NCBI GenBank assembly: GCA_020431405.1
Contig: JAGQIK010000650.1
Coordinates: forward strand, 1 to 35,063
Direction of reading: 5' to 3'
Source of the DNA: Myxococcales bacterium
Lineage (GTDB): Bacteria; Myxococcota_A; Polyangia; GCA-2747355
DNA: 35,063 nt
Under the pieces are notes generated by a model. The model had not been told where the DNA came from and did no database searches. It saw only the letters and a list, made by a program, of their open reading frames with translations. The position numbers and the translations under genes are program-made. Positions 1 through 7,236 of this stretch are shown here, in pieces; position 1 is the first letter of the stretch; every line of letters begins with the position of its first letter.

Positions 1-1
1 C

Positions 2-1846
2 AATCGCGCGCTGCGCTTCGTCAAGCAGATGTCGCTTTCCGTCGTCGACGGCGACTTCGCGCGCGACGTGCTCTCGCAGGACAACCTGCGCTTCGCCTGG
101 TTTCGCATGCCGCGCGAGCGCAACAACCCCGCCAGCTACAACGCGCGCACGCTCGGTCCCGACCGCTCGCGCCGCGGCGGCACGCTCTATCGCGGCTCCC
201 TCGACTCGATCATCGACAAGATGCGACAGCGCGCCGAGGCGCCGCGCCAACGACCGGCGGGCGGTGGCGGCGGCATATTGCTCGGCCTGGGGCTCGGCGT
301 GCTCGTCGCCGGCCTGTTCGCGCTGGCCCTCGTGCGCCGGCGCGGTCTGCTCTCCATCGCCATCGCCGCGGCGCTGCTGCTGCCTGCCGACGCCCACGCC
401 GACCCGTGCGGCATGGTGCCACCGGTGGTGCCCGGCGTGCAGGACCCCATCGAGCGCGTCGGCGCGCAGACGACCTACGTCTTCTACAAGCGCGGCATGG
501 AGACCTTCGTCATCCGCCCCGGCTTTCGCGGCAAGGCCGAAGAATTCGGCATGTTGATCCCGTTTCCCACGCCGCCGGCTATCCGCAAGGTGCCCGACAA
601 GATCTTCTCGCACATCGCGGCGGCCATCGATCCCCCCGAGGTCGTGGTGTGGGCCGCGATGGGCATCGGCACGCTCGGCACCATCGGCAAGGGCGGCGGC
701 GGCGGTGTAGGCGCTGGCTACGGTCGTGGGCTCGCCAAAGACGAGACCGTGCGCGTGCTGCGCAAAGAGGCCGTCGGCATGTACGAGGTCGCTGTGCTCG
801 CCGCGGGCTCGGCCAAGGCGCTCGAGCGCTGGATGACGCAGCACAAGTACAAGTACCCCAAGGGCATGGATCAGCCGGTGACGGACTATGTCAAAGCCGG
901 CTGGTGCTTCGTCGCCGTCAAGACACGCGTCGGCCCCAAGGCGCCGGTCAATCCGCGCCCTGGCATGCGCAAGGCCAAGACAGGGCTGCCGCCCGGCGGC
1001 AGCTGGGATGGTCACGTACAGGGCATGGGCTTTCGCTTCAAGACCGATGGCCTCGTCGTGCCGATGCGCCTGTCGGCCTTCAACAAGGGCCGCCTGCGCA
1101 ACATCGTCTACGTGCTCGCCGAAGGGCCGCGCCGCATCAAGCAGATCCCGCCCAAGTACGTCATGCGCCAGCTTCCCGGCTGGAAGCTCTACCGCAACGT
1201 CACGCGCCCGCTGCCGCTGCGCGTGATAGGCGGGACCTTCTCGCAGGTCGGCATTTCGCAGCGCCGCCACCTCCCCAAGCGGCGCGACCCACGCCCACAC
1301 AACGGCCAGGCCGCCGAGCTGTTTGCCAGCGACATCCTCGCCGCGCGGCTGCGACGGCTGGCGCACCCCTTCGAGGAGCGTGAAAAGACCTTGCTCGATA
1401 TCGGCGAGCGCCTCGGCCTGCGCGGCGCCAACATCGACGCGCTCAACGCCAAGACGCTGGCCAAGGCGCGCCAGCGCGCGATCCGAGCCGCGCTGCCATA
1501 CGTCAAGCGCATGACGCTCTCGGTGGTGGACGGCGACTTCGCGCGCGACGTCGTCGCCAAGCAGAACCTGCAGTTCGCTTGGTTCCGCATGCCCGCCGCG
1601 CGCAACGACGCCACGCACTACAACGCCCGCACGCGCGGCCCGTCCCCCGGACGCCCGAACGGCATCCTCTATCGCGGATCGCTCGAGCTTCTACAGCGGC
1701 AGCAACTGCAGCGCCGCCGCGCCGGGCTGCGCCGCCGCGCCAGCGCCCTTCGCAAGGCCGGCATCGCGGGCGGCGCCGGCGCGATCTGCACCCTCGCGCT
1801 GTTGCTCTTTATCACGCGCCGCAGGCGCACAGGGGAGCCTCGATGA
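2..1846 (+). CDS. DUF2330 family exported protein, two modules fused in frame (5' partial)
   Basis: The frame is open at the left edge, so the true start lies outside the window. Residues are counted from base 2. Residues 1 to about 110 match the C-terminal third of a DUF2330 protein (VVDGDFARD, FAWFRMP, LYRGSL, then a membrane helix at 92-111). No stop follows: the frame passes through an RRR patch and a second hydrophobic stretch ending AHA, then DPCGMVPP at residue 134 opens a complete second module, which again ends in a membrane helix plus RRRR. An in-frame GTG at 332 would give module two its own classical signal peptide, so the locus may make one polyprotein or an additional shorter product. 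The role of DUF2330 is unknown; this architecture implies an extracytoplasmic domain anchored by its C-terminus. The stop TGA overlaps the next start as ATGA. Confidence 0.85.
   Translation, partial: NRALRFVKQMSLSVVDGDFARDVLSQDNLRFAWFRMPRERNNPASYNARTLGPDRSRRGGTLYRGSLDSIIDKMRQRAEAPRQRPAGGGGGILLGLGLGVLVAGLFALALVRRRGLLSIAIAAALLLPADAHADPCGMVPPVVPGVQDPIERVGAQTTYVFYKRGMETFVIRPGFRGKAEEFGMLIPFPTPPAIRKVPDKIFSHIAAAIDPPEVVVWAAMGIGTLGTIGKGGGGGVGAGYGRGLAKDETVRVLRKEAVGMYEVAVLAAGSAKALERWMTQHKYKYPKGMDQPVTDYVKAGWCFVAVKTRVGPKAPVNPRPGMRKAKTGLPPGGSWDGHVQGMGFRFKTDGLVVPMRLSAFNKGRLRNIVYVLAEGPRRIKQIPPKYVMRQLPGWKLYRNVTRPLPLRVIGGTFSQVGISQRRHLPKRRDPRPHNGQAAELFASDILAARLRRLAHPFEEREKTLLDIGERLGLRGANIDALNAKTLAKARQRAIRAALPYVKRMTLSVVDGDFARDVVAKQNLQFAWFRMPAARNDATHYNARTRGPSPGRPNGILYRGSLELLQRQQLQRRRAGLRRRASALRKAGIAGGAGAICTLALLLFITRRRRTGEPR
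275..400 (+). other. Internal TM hairpin / signal-peptide junction between fused DUF2330 modules
   Basis: Within the first reading frame, bases 275-334 encode the closing membrane helix of module one, bases 332-343 encode V/M-R-R-R, and bases 344-400 encode a hydrophobic stretch ending in an A-H-A signal-peptidase-like site directly before DPCGM. Read as a fusion, the chain would cross the membrane outward to inward, turn at the Arg patch, cross back and be cut after AHA, releasing module two outside. Read as separate genes, GTG 332 would be the start of module two, but module one would then have no stop of its own. Confidence 0.55.
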
Positions 1847-3357
1847 TGCGTGTTCGTCGCCTCGCCTTCGCCTCAGCCACGTTGACCGCGGTCGCGGCCC
1901 TCACCTGGGATGGCGGCGGCGGCGCCCTCGCCGACCCCTGCGGCATGGTCCCGCCGGTCGTGCAAGGGATGCCTGATCCCATCGAGCGAGTAGGCGCACA
2001 GCGCACGTACGTTTTCTACCACGCCGGCGTCGAGACGTTCGTCATCCGCCCCGGCTTTCGCGGCAAGGCCGAAGAGTTCGGCATGCTGATCCCCTTCCCC
2101 ACGCCGCCGGCGATCCGCAAGGTGCCAGACAACGTCTTTTCGCACATCGCCGCCGCCATCGACCCGCCCGAGGTGGTGATCAACGTCAACCCGCCGCCGC
2201 CGATGGCGATGCCTTCCACCGCCGCGGCCGGCAACTCGGCGCCCAGCTCGGGCCTGCGCGTACGCCAGCAGAACGAGGTGCGCGTGCTGCGCAAGGAGGC
2301 GGTCGGCATGTACGAGGTCGCAGTGCTCGCCGCCGGCTCGGCCCAGGCGCTCGCGCGCTGGATGACGCAGCACAAGTACAAGTACCCCAAAGGCATGGAC
2401 CAGCCGGTCAACGACTACGTCAAGGCCGGCTGGTGCTTCGTCGCCGTCAAGACGCGCGTAGGTCCCAAGAGCAACGTCAACCCGCGCCCTGGCATGCGCA
2501 AAGCGCAAACGGGACTGCCGCCGGGCGGCAGCTTCACCGGCCACGTACAAGGCATGGGCTTTCGCTTCAAGACCGACGGCCTGGTCGTACCCATGCGCCT
2601 GTCGGCCTTCAACAAGGGCCGCCTGCGCAACGTCGTCTACGTGCTCTCTCCGGGCCCCAAGCGCATCAAGCGCATCCCGCAGAAGTACGTCATGCGCCAA
2701 CTGCCGGGCTGGAAGATCTATCGCAACCTCACGCGCCCGCTGCCGCTGCGCATCATCGGCGGCACCTTCAAGGACCTGCGGCCGTGGCACAAGAGCAACC
2801 TCAAGCAGCGCCGCAACCCAGAGCCGCACAATGGGCTCGCCGCCGAGCTGTTCGCCTCCGACGTGCTCGCATCGCGCCTGCGCCGCCTCTCGCATCCCTT
2901 CGAAGAGCGCGAGAAGGCGCTGCTCGACATCGGCGAGCGCCTCGGCCTGCGCGGCGCCGCCGTCGACGCCCTCAACGCCAAGGTCCTCGCCAAAGCCCGT
3001 CGCAAAGCGGTCAACAACGCGCTGCGCTACGTCAAGCAGCTGTCGCTGACCGTCGTCGACGGCGACTTCGCACGCGACACCGTCGCCAAGGCCAACCTGC
3101 AGTTCGCCTGGTTTCGCATGCCGGCCGCGCGCAACAACAGCAAGCGCTACAACGCGCGCACCATGGGCCCGCAGAACTACAACCCGCCAGGCGTGCTCTA
3201 TCGCGGATCGCTCGACGCCATCGACCGCGACACGCGCCGCGCCCAGCGCGCCCCCGCCACCACGCCGCGCCGTTTCATCGCCACCGCCGCGCTGGGCAGC
3301 ATCGGCGCGCTCGGCCTGGCGCTGCTGCTCTTCGCGCGGCGCCGCCGCCGACGCTAG
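1843..3357 (+). CDS. DUF2330 family exported protein (third module of tandem array)
   Basis: A 504-residue paralogue of the upstream module, similar along its whole length; long stretches are near identical, such as the CGMVPPV, PGFRGKAEEFGM and HPFEERE blocks. The signal peptide runs from M1 to about A30, with DPCGM beginning at residue 31. The mid-protein linker around residues 110-145 differs most: Pro/Ala-rich here, Gly-rich in the upstream copy. The C-terminus is a membrane helix followed by six Arg, so the protein is probably membrane-anchored with its bulk outside. ATG 1843 is chosen because AGGGGAG at 1831-1837 is a good ribosome site and because it overlaps the previous TGA (ATGA), which implies translational coupling. 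ATG 1846 is a possible alternative. The function is unknown. Confidence 0.88.
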   Translation: MMRVRRLAFASATLTAVAALTWDGGGGALADPCGMVPPVVQGMPDPIERVGAQRTYVFYHAGVETFVIRPGFRGKAEEFGMLIPFPTPPAIRKVPDNVFSHIAAAIDPPEVVINVNPPPPMAMPSTAAAGNSAPSSGLRVRQQNEVRVLRKEAVGMYEVAVLAAGSAQALARWMTQHKYKYPKGMDQPVNDYVKAGWCFVAVKTRVGPKSNVNPRPGMRKAQTGLPPGGSFTGHVQGMGFRFKTDGLVVPMRLSAFNKGRLRNVVYVLSPGPKRIKRIPQKYVMRQLPGWKIYRNLTRPLPLRIIGGTFKDLRPWHKSNLKQRRNPEPHNGLAAELFASDVLASRLRRLSHPFEEREKALLDIGERLGLRGAAVDALNAKVLAKARRKAVNNALRYVKQLSLTVVDGDFARDTVAKANLQFAWFRMPAARNNSKRYNARTMGPQNYNPPGVLYRGSLDAIDRDTRRAQRAPATTPRRFIATAALGSIGALGLALLLFARRRRRR

Positions 3358-3377
3358 GCGCGCGAGCGCGACAAGCA

Positions 3378-3583
3378 GGCCACGGGCCACAGACCACGGG
3401 CCACGGGCGCTCGTGCTAGCCCCGCCGGATCGAAGGAGCGCGATGTCAGTCGCAATACGCCGCTGCGAAGCGTGCCGCGCGCTCGCAGGCGGGCCTGTGG
3501 CCTGTGGCCTGTCGCCGGTGGCCTGCTGCCCGAGGCCCGAGGACCGAGGCCCGAGGCCCGAAGCTCGAAGCTCGAGCCCGAGG
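3378..3583. repeat. Degenerate heptanucleotide tandem repeats in three blocks
   Basis: Three runs with an exact 7-base period share the loose consensus CCYGWGG. Block A at 3378-3407 reads in the reverse sense (GGCCACG-type units). Block B at 3492-3525 has CCTGTGG units. Block C at 3529-3583 has seven consecutive units drifting from CCCGAGG to CTCGAAG. Blocks A and B are complementary and could fold into a hairpin. The region lies between the DUF2330 genes and the small lipoprotein gene at 3596; no gene is supported here. Confidence 0.75.
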
Positions 3584-3595
3584 TATCATCACCTC

Positions 3596-4006
3596 ATGCG
3601 CCAACTCCTCATCTTCGCCGCGCTCGCCGTCGTGATGGCCGCCGCTTTGCCCTTCGGCTGCGGCAAGGATCAACCGACCATCAACTGCACGATCCGCAGC
3701 GACTGCAGCGACCCGCGCCAGCGCTGCTCGGAGGGCGTCTGCGTCGCCGCGCAGTGCGAAAAGCCCGACGACTGCGGCGCCGCCGCCGATCACGACTGTC
3801 TCGACGGCGCGTGCCTCAAACACTGCAAGGACGAAGACATCGGCAAAGGCTGTCAGACCCACGGCGGCGAGATCGGGCTCTGCGCGCCGAGCAGCAGCGG
3901 CGCGGCACAATGCTACCCATCATGCGCTGTGGGCAAGACGTGCGCCTTCCCGTTCACCCGCTGCGAAGGAACGAGCAAGCTCTGCGATCTGCCCGCGGGC
4001 TGGTAG
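3596..4006 (+). CDS. Small Cys-rich putative lipoprotein, function unknown
   Basis: A 136-residue protein with a hydrophobic N-terminal segment ending in PFGC at about residue 22, a lipobox-like site although Pro at -3 is unusual. The mature part carries some 14 cysteines in short spaced pairs, such as CTIRSDC, CSEGVC and CLDGACLKHC, typical of the small disulfide-rich exported proteins common in Myxococcota. The ATG at 3596 is chosen because the signal peptide begins there and the sequence before it is heptamer repeat rather than coding. GAGG at 3580-3583 is a rather distant ribosome site. A function cannot be assigned; its role is probably outside the cytoplasm. Confidence 0.7.
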   Translation: MRQLLIFAALAVVMAAALPFGCGKDQPTINCTIRSDCSDPRQRCSEGVCVAAQCEKPDDCGAAADHDCLDGACLKHCKDEDIGKGCQTHGGEIGLCAPSSSGAAQCYPSCAVGKTCAFPFTRCEGTSKLCDLPAGW

Positions 4007-4056
4007 CCGCGGCGAGGACAGTTGCGCGCCGCGAGGCGCGCCTTAAGCTGGAAGGT

Positions 4057-5130
4057 ATGGCCGAGCACTACCTGGGACGCTGGTGGCACGAGGGCGACGA
4101 TGGGCGCATCGTCTGCGATCTGTGCCCGCGCCGCTGTCAGCTCAAAGACGGCCAGCGCGCCTTCTGTTTCGTGCGCCAGAACGTCGGCGGCCAGATGGTG
4201 CTCACCACCTATGGCCGCTCCACCGGCTTCTGCGTCGACCCCATCGAAAAGAAGCCGCTCAATCACTTCTATCCGGGCAGCTCGGTGCTCTCCTTCGGCA
4301 CCGCCGGCTGCAACCTCGGTTGTCGCTTCTGCCAGAACTGGGACATCTCCAAGGCGCGCGAGGTCGAGATCCTCAGCGCCGAAGCGCCGCCCGACGCTAT
4401 CGCGCGCACGGCGGCGCGCCTCGGCTGCAAGAGCGTCGCCTTCACCTACAACGATCCGGTGATCTTTGCCGAGTACGCCATCGACACCGCCAAGGCCTGT
4501 CACGAGCACGGCGTCAAGACGGTGGCCGTCACCGCCGGCTACATCACCGAAGAGGCGCGCGCAGACTTCTACCGGCACATCGACGCCGCCAACGTCGACC
4601 TCAAGGCCTTCACGCAGAGCTTCTATCACAAGCTCTGCTTCGCCGACCTGCAGCCGGTGCTCGACACGCTGCGCTTCCTGCGCCACGAGACCGACACGTG
4701 GTTCGAGATCACGACGCTGCTGATCCCTGGCCAGAACGACAGCGACGAGGAGCTGACCCTGCTTTGCGACTGGGTCACGGCCAACGTCGGCGACGCGGTG
4801 CCGCTGCACTTCACCGCGTTTCATCCCGACTACAAGATGAACGACATCGAGCGCACGCCGGCGTCGACGCTGCAGCGCGCGCGCAGCATCGCGCAGGCCG
4901 CCGGCGTCAAGCATGTCTACACCGGCAACGTGCACGACAAGCGCGGCCAGAGCACCTACTGCGCCGGTTGCGGCGAGCTCGTCATCGAACGCGACTGGTA
5001 CGTGCTCGGTCGCTACAACCTCACCGACGACGGGCGCTGTCGCTCGTGCAACAAGCAGCTGTCGGGACGGTTCGACGGACCGAAGGGCGAGTGGGGCGCG
5101 CGCCGACTGCCGGTGCGCATCAGCCCCTGA
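4057..5130 (+). CDS. amrS: AmmeMemoRadiSam system radical SAM enzyme
   Basis: A 357-residue radical SAM protein. The [4Fe-4S]/SAM motif is C85-x3-C89-x2-C92 within GCNLGCRFCQNW. It is preceded by an N-terminal Cys cluster (C20, C23, C27, C37) and followed by C-terminal CxxC pairs (CAGC, CRSC), all characteristic of the AmrS family related to pyruvate-formate-lyase activases. Motifs such as PLNHFYPGS and TYNDP also fit. AmrS proteins usually occur with AmrA (AMMECR1) and AmrB (MEMO1); neither is seen here. The substrate of the family is not established. The ATG at 4057 has GGAAGG immediately upstream with very short spacing, so initiation may be weak. It converges on the terB-like gene, the stops lying 11 bases apart. 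Confidence 0.92.
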   Translation: MAEHYLGRWWHEGDDGRIVCDLCPRRCQLKDGQRAFCFVRQNVGGQMVLTTYGRSTGFCVDPIEKKPLNHFYPGSSVLSFGTAGCNLGCRFCQNWDISKAREVEILSAEAPPDAIARTAARLGCKSVAFTYNDPVIFAEYAIDTAKACHEHGVKTVAVTAGYITEEARADFYRHIDAANVDLKAFTQSFYHKLCFADLQPVLDTLRFLRHETDTWFEITTLLIPGQNDSDEELTLLCDWVTANVGDAVPLHFTAFHPDYKMNDIERTPASTLQRARSIAQAAGVKHVYTGNVHDKRGQSTYCAGCGELVIERDWYVLGRYNLTDDGRCRSCNKQLSGRFDGPKGEWGARRLPVRISP

Positions 5131-5141
5131 GCGCGAGCGCG

Positions 5142-5588
5142 CTAGGCGTCGGTGGGCGTGGGAGGCGGCTCGTTGACCTCGCGCACCTGCACGACCTCCA
5201 TCGCCAAGCCCTTGCACTCTTCGTCCGACGCGCCGATGAGGTCGGCCACGCGGCGGATGTAGTGCGCTTCCTCGAGGTCGTGCACGTCGTCGGCGTCGCA
5301 GATCTTGGAGAGCAGCGCGAGCAAGCCGCGACGATCCTGCGACTCGGCCATCGTGAGGCCGTTGCAGGCGCTCTCGATGTCGAACTCTTCAGCCTCGAAG
5401 ACCGACAGCTTGGTCAGCACCGACTCCGGCAGCGACTCCGGATCGGTCTCCAGGAGCTCGGCGAGAACCTTGACGACCTCTTTCATCTCCGAGCCGTCGA
5501 GGGTGCCGTCCGCGTACGCGGCGCCCATCAGAAGCTCCGCGATCGTCTCGAGCTCGGGAAGGTCCAGTTGCCCTTGACCTAGCGTCAT
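5142..5588 (-). CDS. TerB-family (tellurite resistance-like) acidic protein
   Basis: A 148-residue acidic, helical, soluble protein. The motif A-Y-A-D-G-T-L-D-x-x-E near residue 25 is the TerB signature, and a second, related acidic segment (CDADD...LEEAHYIRRVADLI) appears around residues 96-118, giving the two-half TerB layout. TerB-like proteins bind metal at the acidic loops and occur in envelope-stress and tellurite-resistance systems, but isolated copies like this one have no established job. The start ATG 5588 has GGAG about ten bases upstream. The Pro-rich tail (EPPPTPTDA) is probably disordered. No other ter genes are present. Confidence 0.8.
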   Translation of the reverse strand: MTLGQGQLDLPELETIAELLMGAAYADGTLDGSEMKEVVKVLAELLETDPESLPESVLTKLSVFEAEEFDIESACNGLTMAESQDRRGLLALLSKICDADDVHDLEEAHYIRRVADLIGASDEECKGLAMEVVQVREVNEPPPTPTDA

Positions 5589-5611
5589 GTTCGGCGACTC
5601 CGTCGGCAGAA

Positions 5612-5779
5612 GTTAGGACCCGTGTAGGAATAAGTTGGTCAACTGAGGGCGCCGAGGCGCTCGCCTGGCAAGGCGCGAGGAGGAGCCATACTGGTGCGTA
5701 CGGCGACGACGAGCCACGCAGCCAGGCGAGATGGATCGGCGTTCTCAGTGAGCAAGTTATTCCTGCACGGGTCCGTAAC
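5612..5779. repeat. 168-bp imperfect palindromic element with long terminal inverted repeats (MITE-like)
   Basis: The ends GGACCCGTGTAGGAATAAGTTG (5616-5637) and CAAGTTATTCCTGCACGGGTCC (5753-5774) are inverted copies matching at 20 of 22 bases, extended outward by GTTA at 5612-5615 and GTAAC at 5775-5779. Inside, CTCGCCTGGC (5660-5669) pairs exactly with GCCAGGCGAG (5721-5730), and ACTGAG with CTCAGT. The whole segment could fold into one long hairpin. It fills the gap between the terB-like start and the end of the His-rich lipoprotein gene. No coding potential is evident. A non-autonomous mobile element or a structured RNA are both possible. Confidence 0.7.
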
Positions 5780-5815
5780 GGAAGCCTAGCCAAACCACAC
5801 GCTGCGTGTCCACCG

Positions 5816-6403
5816 TTACCCGTCGCTGGCCGCGTCGCTCGCCACCTGCGCGTCTTCATGCGCGTGCGCGGCGTCGCCGGCGTCGTCGTGCTGGTGACCG
5901 CCGTCGTCGCTGTGGCTGGTCAGCGGCGGCACGATCACCACCGTCACGGTGGCCGCCGCGGCGAGCGTCAGCTTGATGTAGTAGGTGCTCGACGCCGGCA
6001 GGTCATAGAGCTGCTTGAGCTTGACCTGCGAGCAGACCGAGACGCTGGCCGCCGCCGCCGTGGGCGAGACCGCCGCGCCGCTGCTGTCCTCGAGAGCCAG
6101 CTGCAGATCGGCGCTATCGCTGAAGATGCCGTACTCGCCCTCGTCCTTGCTGCCAAACCTGATGTAGACGGTCTTGCCCGCCTCGAGCGCGACCTTGCTG
6201 GCGCTGTGGAAGGCCGCCTCGCCGGCGCTCGTGTGGTCGGCGCCAGCCGCCACGTTGGGAAAGGGCCCGTACTGCAGGTGGTCACAGCCGTGGTTGTCCA
6301 CGGTGAGCACGCCGCCGCCGTCGTGTGTGTGGTCATGGTCGTCGCTGCAGGCGACAAACAGCAGCAGGCTCGAGGCCAACGCGAGATAGACGAACAAGCG
6401 CAT
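5816..6403 (-). CDS. His-rich putative lipoprotein
   Basis: A 195-residue protein beginning MRLFVYLA with a lipobox FVAC at about residue 19; after lipidation the mature protein starts CSDDHDHTHD. Both ends are rich in His and Asp (HDHTHD near the N-terminus, HSDD...HQHDD...HAHED near the C-terminus), which suggests divalent-metal binding, perhaps zinc, copper or nickel. The middle looks like a beta-rich domain (YIRFGSKDEGEYGIFS, YYIKLTLAAAATVTVVIV). The family is not recognised. ATG 6403 is preferred over an upstream start because it opens the signal peptide; no strong ribosome site is seen. A candidate promoter lies just upstream at 6435-6463. Confidence 0.75.
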   Translation of the reverse strand: MRLFVYLALASSLLLFVACSDDHDHTHDGGGVLTVDNHGCDHLQYGPFPNVAAGADHTSAGEAAFHSASKVALEAGKTVYIRFGSKDEGEYGIFSDSADLQLALEDSSGAAVSPTAAAASVSVCSQVKLKQLYDLPASSTYYIKLTLAAAATVTVVIVPPLTSHSDDGGHQHDDAGDAAHAHEDAQVASDAASDG

Positions 6404-6434
6404 AAGGGCACCATCGTGCTCGGGGTAGGCAGCA

Positions 6435-6463
6435 AGTATGCGTGCCAGCTGGATGTGCGGCAA
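6435..6463 (-). promoter_or_regulatory. Candidate sigma-70-type promoter for the His-rich lipoprotein
   Basis: On the minus strand, TTGCCG and CATACT are separated by exactly 17 bases, four of six matches to each consensus. The predicted start would fall some 25 bases before ATG 6403. This is pattern matching only. Confidence 0.3.
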
Positions 6464-6487
6464 TGCGGCGAAGTGTCGCACGCGGTG

Positions 6488-7204
6488 CTAGCCGTCGTGC
6501 TCCAGCGTCGTGGTGAAGCGCGAGAGGATCGCCGCGCCGTCTTTCGAGTCGCGCAGCGCGGCGAGCATCGCCTCGGGGTCGCGGCCCTCTTCGCGCAGCG
6601 TCTCGGCGCGCTGCTCGATGTACGCGCCCGTCACGGCCGCATCCCACTCGGGATGAAACTGCACCGTCCAGCAGCGCTCGCCGATGGCCATCGCCTGGCA
6701 CGGATCGGTCTCGTTGCCGCCCAGCAGGCGCGCTTCGCGCGGCGGCTCGAGCACCGACTCGACGTGCGACGACTGCACGCAGAGCTCGCTGCCGACGCCC
6801 GCGAACGGGGCCTCGCCGTGCGCGCTCGCCGCCAGCGACACCGTGACCGTGCCCATCTCGCGCCCGCGCGGGTTCGGCCCCACGCGCCCGCCGAGCGCGT
6901 GCGCGACGAGCTGATGGCCGTAGCAGATGCCGAAGATGGGCAGCTCGGACTCGATGGCGCCGCGCAACCAGCGCGCCGTGTTCTCCGACCAATCGGCGCG
7001 GTCGGTGACCATCGCCGCCGCCCCCGTCAGCACCACGCCGAGCACCTCGTGCGGCGCCGGCAACGGCGCGCCCTCGTAGACGTCGATCGCCCACGTGCGC
7101 GAAAGCGGCCAGCCAGCCGCTTCGCAGACCAGCCGATGATACGGACCGCGCCCGTCGATCAGGCACGGCCCCATGTTCAACACCAGCAGCTTCTTGTCAG
7201 CCAT
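6488..7204 (-). CDS. Class I glutamine amidotransferase domain protein
   Basis: A 238-residue single-domain class I GATase. The nucleophile C94 sits in GICYGHQ and the rest of the triad is H184 and E186 in FHPEWD. Such proteins hydrolyse glutamine or act on gamma-glutamyl compounds in the cytoplasm. A free-standing GATase without a synthetase partner is often annotated as GMP-synthase-like, and the true substrate is unclear. ATG 7204 (MADKKLL) is chosen; an upstream TTG would add eight residues. The 32-base gap after the VWA gene on the same strand suggests possible co-transcription. PuuD-type gamma-glutamyl-GABA hydrolases belong to the same superfamily, but the sequence here reads closer to the GMP-synthase-like group. 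Confidence 0.85.
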   Translation of the reverse strand: MADKKLLVLNMGPCLIDGRGPYHRLVCEAAGWPLSRTWAIDVYEGAPLPAPHEVLGVVLTGAAAMVTDRADWSENTARWLRGAIESELPIFGICYGHQLVAHALGGRVGPNPRGREMGTVTVSLAASAHGEAPFAGVGSELCVQSSHVESVLEPPREARLLGGNETDPCQAMAIGERCWTVQFHPEWDAAVTGAYIEQRAETLREEGRDPEAMLAALRDSKDGAAILSRFTTTLEHDG

Positions 7205-7236
7205 AGGTCGAGCCGAAACAGGCCGCAAAGCGGCGC

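Noticed and set aside
3413-3595. An upstream start for the small lipoprotein gene at 3596
   Set aside because: The frame is open, but the sequence is heptamer repeat, and the signal peptide would no longer be N-terminal.
5130-5143. AGCGCGAGCGCGCT as a bidirectional terminator between amrS and the terB-like gene
   Set aside because: The two-base loop is too tight for the full stem, there is no T-run, and short GC palindromes are common at this base composition.
6488-7204. Assignment of the glutamine amidotransferase as PuuD, completing a gamma-glutamyl pathway with the operon at 21821
   Set aside because: It is 15 kb away on the other strand, and its motifs fit the general GMP-synthase-like GATase group rather than PuuD specifically.
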